A DNA stretch of 64,000 bases from Variovorax davisae. GTDB taxonomy: Bacteria > Pseudomonadota > Gammaproteobacteria > Burkholderiales > Burkholderiaceae_C. The translations under genes and the position numbers were made by a program. Below the pieces are notes generated by a model that was given only the letters and a program-made list of their open reading frames with translations, searched no databases and was not told where the DNA came from. The stretch spans positions 1-64,000 of the forward strand of contig NZ_JASZYS010000019.1 of NCBI RefSeq assembly GCF_030316845.1, given 5' to 3'. Every line of letters starts with the position of its first letter. The first letter of the stretch is position 1. Shown here one piece after another: positions 60,134 to 64,000 of the stretch.

Positions 60134-61405
60134 TCAGGCGGCTACGAATTCATTCCACTTGCGGACCATGTACTCGTTCTCGTCCATGACCGCGTTCCAG
60201 CAGGCGATGCCGCCCATGCGCTCCTCGTAGCTGCCGCCGTCGCGCACCGCGCCGACCTTGGCGATGACGTCGCCCTGCGGGCTCTTGATGTCCTGCGTGG
60301 CGGGCTTGCCTTCCATCCAGTAGGCCCACTCGAAGGGCTCCATCTTGGCCTTGGCGGTTTCCAGCACGGCGCTGTAGTAGCCCTGGCGGTTCAGGTAGGC
60401 GCCGGCCCAGCCGTCGAGGAACCAGTTGATGAACTCGTAGGCGCCGTCGAGCTTCCTGCCCGACAGGGTGGCCGGCAGGCCGAAGCCCGAGGCCCAGGCG
60501 CGATAGCCTTCCTTGAGCGGCTGGAAGGTGCAGGCGATGCCCTTGCTGCGGACCGCGGTCACGGCCGGCGACCACATCGACTGGATCACCACCTCGCCCG
60601 AGGACATCAGGTTGACCGACTCGTTGAAGTCCTTCCACAAGGCCCGGAACTGCCCGGCCTTCTTCGCCTCGATCAAGGTCTTGATCGTCAGGTCGATCTC
60701 GGCCTTGGTCATGTTGCCCTTGTCGGCGTACTTGTGGATGCCCTTGGCCTCCACCACCATCGCCGCGTCCATGATGCCGATCGACGGGATGTTGAGGATC
60801 GCCGCCTTGCCCTTGAACTCCGGGTTCAGCAGCTCGGCCCAGGAGCCGATCGGACGCTTGATGAGGTCGGGCCGGATGCCCAGCGTGTCGGCGTTGTAGG
60901 TGGTCGGGATCAGCGACATGAACTGCGTCGGCGTCTTCGAGAACACCTTGCTCTTCTCGCCTTCGAGAAAGATCACCTTGATCGGCGCCGTGCCCTGGCT
61001 GCCGATCTTCTTGCCGGCGACCTCGCCCTTGGTGAACACGCTGGTGATCTTGTCGGCGTTCTTCACGCGCTTGGTGTCGATGCCCTTGAGGTTGCCGGTC
61101 GGCACGATCTTCTTCAGCGAGAAGTACTCGGTGTCGATCAGGTCGAAGCTGTTCGGCGCGGTGACGGCGCGCTTGGTGACGTCGTCGGTGGTGACGGCCA
61201 CGTACTGGATCTCGATGCCGGTGTCGGCCTTGAACTTCTCGGCGATCGCCTTGTCCTGGTTGACGGCTGTGCCGAGGTAGCGCAGCACGATCTTCTCCTG
61301 CGCGTGGATGGCCGGGAAGACGCCCGCCGCGAGGATGCCCGCCGTGCCCTGCAGCAGCGTGCGGCGCTGCACGCCGGAGGTCGGGGTTTCGATTTTTTTG
61401 GACAT
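60134..61405 (-). CDS. ABC transporter substrate-binding protein (PotD/PotF-like)
   Basis: Periplasmic receptor of 423 residues. The N-terminus MSKKIETPTSGVQRRTLLQG carries a twin-arginine-type signal, with cleavage near AIHA. The mature protein has the PotD-like fold with FKADTGIEIQYVAVTTDDVTKRAVT and SSGEVVIQSMWSPAVTAVRS, ending in WNEFVAA. I chose the ATG at 61405. The usual aromatic polyamine-box residues were not all traced. It lies between the ATPase gene and the permeases. Confidence 0.87.
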   Translation of the reverse strand: MSKKIETPTSGVQRRTLLQGTAGILAAGVFPAIHAQEKIVLRYLGTAVNQDKAIAEKFKADTGIEIQYVAVTTDDVTKRAVTAPNSFDLIDTEYFSLKKIVPTGNLKGIDTKRVKNADKITSVFTKGEVAGKKIGSQGTAPIKVIFLEGEKSKVFSKTPTQFMSLIPTTYNADTLGIRPDLIKRPIGSWAELLNPEFKGKAAILNIPSIGIMDAAMVVEAKGIHKYADKGNMTKAEIDLTIKTLIEAKKAGQFRALWKDFNESVNLMSSGEVVIQSMWSPAVTAVRSKGIACTFQPLKEGYRAWASGFGLPATLSGRKLDGAYEFINWFLDGWAGAYLNRQGYYSAVLETAKAKMEPFEWAYWMEGKPATQDIKSPQGDVIAKVGAVRDGGSYEERMGGIACWNAVMDENEYMVRKWNEFVAA

Positions 61406-61458
61406 GGGAGGTCTCCTGAGAGGCGGTGGTGAAGAAAAAGGGGGAGGGCGGGGCGCTG

Positions 61459-62583
61459 TCAGGCCGCCATCGCCGCCAGGGCCGCCATCGGCGCATGCCG
61501 CGGCGGCGACGTGCCGCCGCTGCGGGCTTCGGGGCGGGTGGCGCCAGGGCCCAGCGTGCGGGCGTCGGATTCGGCCCACGAGACGCGCACGCTTTCGCCG
61601 ACCGCGTAGCCCCGGCCGGCGAAATCCTTCTCGGACAGCAGCACCGAGATGCCGCTGAACTCCGGCCGCACGCCAGTCAGGCGCAGGCCGAGCAGCACGT
61701 AGGTGCCCTGGTATTCGACGTCGGTGACATGCGCGGGGAGCCCCGGCTCGCCCGCCGCGCCGGTGGCCGGCGTGATCCGCGTGTGGTCGTTGCGCACCGC
61801 GACCATGCCCTCGTTCAGCGCGAAGACGTTGTGGCCGCCCATGAAGCGCGCCACGAACTCGCTCGCCGGGTGGTTGTAGACCTCGTGCGGTGAGCCGACC
61901 TGCTCGATCAGCCCATTGTTCATCACCACCATGGTGTCGGCCAGCGCCATCGCCTCTTCCTGCGAGTGCGTGACATGGATGAAGGTCAGGCCCAGCTCCT
62001 TCTGCCAGCGCCGCAGCTCGGCGCGCATCTGGATCCGCAGGAAGGGGTCGAGCGCCGACAGCGGCTCGTCGAGCAGCAGCACGCGCGGCTCGGTGATCAG
62101 GGCCCGCGCCAGCGCCACCCGCTGCTGCTGGCCGCCCGACAGCTCGCCCGGCTTGCGTTCGGCCAGGTGGCCCATCGCGACCCGCTCGAGCAAGTTGCCG
62201 GCGCGCTTGTGGCGCTCGCTCCTGGAGACGCCCTTCATCTTCAGGCTGAAGGCGACGTTGTCGAGCGCCGACAGGTGCGGAAACAGCGCGAAGCTCTGGA
62301 ACATCATTGCCGTGCCACGCGCCGCGGCCGGCAGGTTGGTGATGTTGCGGTTGTCCAGCAGGATGTCGCCGCCGGAGGCCGATTCGTGGCCGGCGACCAT
62401 CCGCAGCGTGGTGCTCTTGCCGCAGCCCGAGGGGCCGAGCAGGCAACAGTAGCTGCCGCTGGCGATCCGCAGGTCGATCTGGTCGACGGCGGGCGGCGTG
62501 CCGGCGGCGTAGCGCTTGCTCAGCGCGACGATTTCAACGGCTGCGGGCGGGGGGGCGGTGACAGCATCCATTGGGGATGCCAT
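61459..62583 (-). CDS. ABC transporter ATP-binding protein (PotA-like)
   Basis: The 374-residue ATPase has Walker A GPSGCGKST near residue 44, Q-loop MFQSFALFPHL, signature ELSGGQQQRVALARAL, Walker B VLLLDEPLSALD, switch His in HVTHSQEEA and a C-terminal TOBE-like domain (about 250-360). First gene of the importer operon. ATG 62583 is used; a second Met four codons later is equally plausible and no strong ribosome-binding site distinguishes them. Confidence 0.92.
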   Translation of the reverse strand: MASPMDAVTAPPPAAVEIVALSKRYAAGTPPAVDQIDLRIASGSYCCLLGPSGCGKSTTLRMVAGHESASGGDILLDNRNITNLPAAARGTAMMFQSFALFPHLSALDNVAFSLKMKGVSRSERHKRAGNLLERVAMGHLAERKPGELSGGQQQRVALARALITEPRVLLLDEPLSALDPFLRIQMRAELRRWQKELGLTFIHVTHSQEEAMALADTMVVMNNGLIEQVGSPHEVYNHPASEFVARFMGGHNVFALNEGMVAVRNDHTRITPATGAAGEPGLPAHVTDVEYQGTYVLLGLRLTGVRPEFSGISVLLSEKDFAGRGYAVGESVRVSWAESDARTLGPGATRPEARSGGTSPPRHAPMAALAAMAA

Positions 62584-62656
62584 CGCAAGACATGTGCCAG
62601 CGAGGAAGCGGGCTGCGGGCCCCTCGGTGCGCCGACTTGGTGCGGGGCCGGCTGCG

Positions 62657-63937
62657 TCAAGGTGGTGCGAAGCGGGCCGTGGCGACGCTGCGCAGCAGGG
62701 CATCGCGCTGCGGCTTGCTGATGCCGCGCACGCCATCGGCCACCCATTTGGCCCGGTCGAGGTTGATGTTGCCCTCCTGCTGCCACTTGCGCACGGCCAG
62801 GGCCGGGTTGTTGAGCATGGCCGCCAGCCAGACCGCCTGCGCCGGCTCGAGGTTGCGCGCCGGGCGCTTGAAATAGGTGCGTGCCGCGGCATCGGCGCCG
62901 CAAATCCGCGCGCCCCAGGGGGCGTTGTCGAGGTAGAGCTGGAGGATCCGCGCCTTGCCCAGGGTCTGCTCCATCTCGACCGCATACAGCAGCTCGCGCA
63001 GCTTGCGGTCGGCGCTCTGCTCGCCACCGGTCACGAGGATCTTGGCCAGCTGCTGGCTCAGGGTGCTGCCGCCGCGTTCGGCCTTGGAGGCCTTCTGGTT
63101 GACCTCCAGCGAGGCCGCCAGCTCGGTCATGTCGTAGCCCGGATGGGTGAAGAAGCGCTGGTCCTCGGCCGCGATCACCGCGCGCGCCAGCCAGCTGTCG
63201 TTGCCGAGCCGGCTCGGCGCGCCGCAGCTGGTGCGCGCATTGGCGATCGTCTCGGTGCCCAGCCCGTCGACCGTGAAGTCGGCGATGCGCGGCTGCACCG
63301 CGAAGGTGCCGGCGGGCAGGCCGAGCTGGGCGCCCAGCGCCAGCGTGCCGCCGATGCGGGCGCGCTGCAGTTCGGCCAGCTCGGGTGCCAGCACGCTGTA
63401 CCAGCGTGCGATCGGCGTCTCGGGGACCTGGATGTCGATGTGCAAGGCCTGCTGCGTCAGCCGGCCGGACCAGCGTCCGCGCAGGATGCCGTCGTCGCTG
63501 CGGCCGCCGACCGCCAGCGGCCGGGCCGGCGGCGCGACTTCGAGGATGCCGCCCAGCGTGCCGGCGTCGCGGCGCACCGTGGCGCGCAGGCTGTCGAGCC
63601 GGATCGGCGCGCTGCCCAGGGCCGGCACCGTGGCGCTGCAGGGCGCGCAGTCGAGTTCCAGGGTTTCGCTCGCGGCGTTCCAGCCGAAGCGCACCGGCCC
63701 GTGGGCGGTCTCCAGCGTGCGGCCGGCCAGCCAGGGGGCGAACCAGGAGGAGGTGGCCAGCCGGATCGCGGTCGGGACGCCGACGTCGATCGCCACCGGG
63801 CCGGCCTGGAAGCGGGCCGGCCATTCGTCGCGGCCGGGCGCCAGCGCCAGCTTCAGGATCAGGAACACCGCGACCGCCGCCGTCAGAACCAGGGCCAGGG
63901 TCGCGAAAAGCAGGTAAACCAGCGCTTTCTTCAGCAA
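62657..63937 (-). CDS. AsmA-like domain fused to GT51 peptidoglycan glycosyltransferase
   Basis: The 426-residue protein has one N-terminal transmembrane helix (about 5-30), then about 200 residues of beta-rich repeats resembling AsmA/DUF748 domains, then a GT51 transglycosylase (about 245-400). GT51 motifs: AAEDQRFFTHPGYDM with catalytic Glu258, RGGSTLSQQLAKIL, ELLYAVEMEQTLGKARILQLYLDNAPWG and YFKRPARNL. Monofunctional MtgA is about 240 residues, so the extra domain is unusual. I chose the TTG at 63937 with GAGTGAGAG upstream, starting 7 bp after the preceding stop. Confidence 0.78.
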   Translation of the reverse strand: MLKKALVYLLFATLALVLTAAVAVFLILKLALAPGRDEWPARFQAGPVAIDVGVPTAIRLATSSWFAPWLAGRTLETAHGPVRFGWNAASETLELDCAPCSATVPALGSAPIRLDSLRATVRRDAGTLGGILEVAPPARPLAVGGRSDDGILRGRWSGRLTQQALHIDIQVPETPIARWYSVLAPELAELQRARIGGTLALGAQLGLPAGTFAVQPRIADFTVDGLGTETIANARTSCGAPSRLGNDSWLARAVIAAEDQRFFTHPGYDMTELAASLEVNQKASKAERGGSTLSQQLAKILVTGGEQSADRKLRELLYAVEMEQTLGKARILQLYLDNAPWGARICGADAAARTYFKRPARNLEPAQAVWLAAMLNNPALAVRKWQQEGNINLDRAKWVADGVRGISKPQRDALLRSVATARFAPP

Positions 63938-63944
63938 ATCACTC

Positions 63945-64000
63945 TCACTCGATCGGTTTCGCCAGGGTGACGGCTTGCCAGGGACCGTGCGAGCGGCCAC
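63945..64000 (-). CDS. C-terminal end of an upstream gene (partial, right edge)
   Basis: In the frame preceding the GT51 gene, 17 codons read ...GRSHGPWQAVTLAKPIE and stop at 63945. The product is cut by the window edge. No family can be assigned. Confidence 0.5.
   Translation of the reverse strand, partial: GRSHGPWQAVTLAKPIE

Overview
The window is high-GC, densely packed chromosomal DNA from a betaproteobacterium, most likely Burkholderiales/Comamonadaceae (Variovorax-like). The evidence is the gene set and gene order: rpmH-rnpA-yidD-yidC / mnmE on one side and dnaA-dnaN-gyrB on the other, metX-metW, the amgK/lptD/surA/rsmA block, a PagL lipid A deacylase, a ybhPON-like set, and frequent GTG/TTG starts coupled to upstream stops. 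It contains the replication-origin region. No rRNA, tRNA, CRISPR array, insertion sequence or prophage was recognised.

Layout. 0-2.1 kb: the end of a lipoprotein gene and pepP. 2.1-8.0 kb: a tightly coupled minus-strand operon (SPFH/SHOCT protein, zinc-ribbon DUF4178 protein, DUF350 membrane protein, membrane spermidine-synthase-like protein, Tat-type FAD oxidoreductase). 8.0-8.25 kb: an origin-like element that closely copies the dnaA-dnaN intergenic region. 8.4-12.0 kb: maeB and a barnase/barstar-type pair. 12.1-16.7 kb: lptD-surA-rsmA, divergent from amgK-rsmE; rsmE carries a frameshift. 18.6-25.6 kb: two M20 peptidases, a YidB-like protein, an MFS carrier, an alpha/beta hydrolase, a DUF72 protein and a bactofilin. 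25.7-28.9 kb: yigZ, metW and metX behind a SAM-II-like riboswitch, then a UPF0016 Mn exporter behind a yybP-ykoY riboswitch. 29-33 kb: a glycine-rich RNA-binding protein and kdsD-kdsC-lptC-SDR. 33-36.2 kb: a Kef-type antiporter, a zinc-ribbon proline-rich membrane protein and a cNMP-domain protein. 36.3-46.3 kb: mnmE, yidC, yidD, rnpA, rpmH, dnaA, oriC, dnaN, gyrB. 46.3-57.5 kb: an MFS carrier, two tandem secreted paralogues, a metallophosphoesterase, a phasin-like protein, pagL, a truncated DUF4130 protein, a ybhN-clsB-ybhP-like operon, a small secreted protein, a Spy-like protein and a pirin. 57.5-64 kb: a racemase, a polyamine-type ABC transporter and an AsmA-like/GT51 transglycosylase.

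The most striking observation is at 8025-8245. This divergent intergenic region repeats the core of the oriC at 42176-42400 in the same orientation. It has the same two DnaA boxes exactly 119 bp apart, the same GC spacer and an identical 20-base block holding the DnaA-trio motif. The match has no gaps over 167 bp; by hand count 128 of 167 bases agree. The two copies lie about 34.15 kb apart and flank dnaA. The second copy may be a second origin, a DnaA-titration or regulatory locus, or a relic of origin duplication; the sequence alone cannot decide.

Functionally the window joins replication and translation housekeeping (dnaA, dnaN, gyrB, rpmH, rnpA, mnmE, rsmA, rsmE) with envelope construction (lptD, surA, lptC, kdsC, kdsD, yidC, amgK, bactofilin, clsB, pagL, GT51) and metabolite or ion control (metXW, Mn export, Kef, Pot-type ABC). 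Two places (rsmE, and possibly the dnaA N-terminus) look like single-base indels in short C or G runs, so assembly error should be excluded before they are interpreted.
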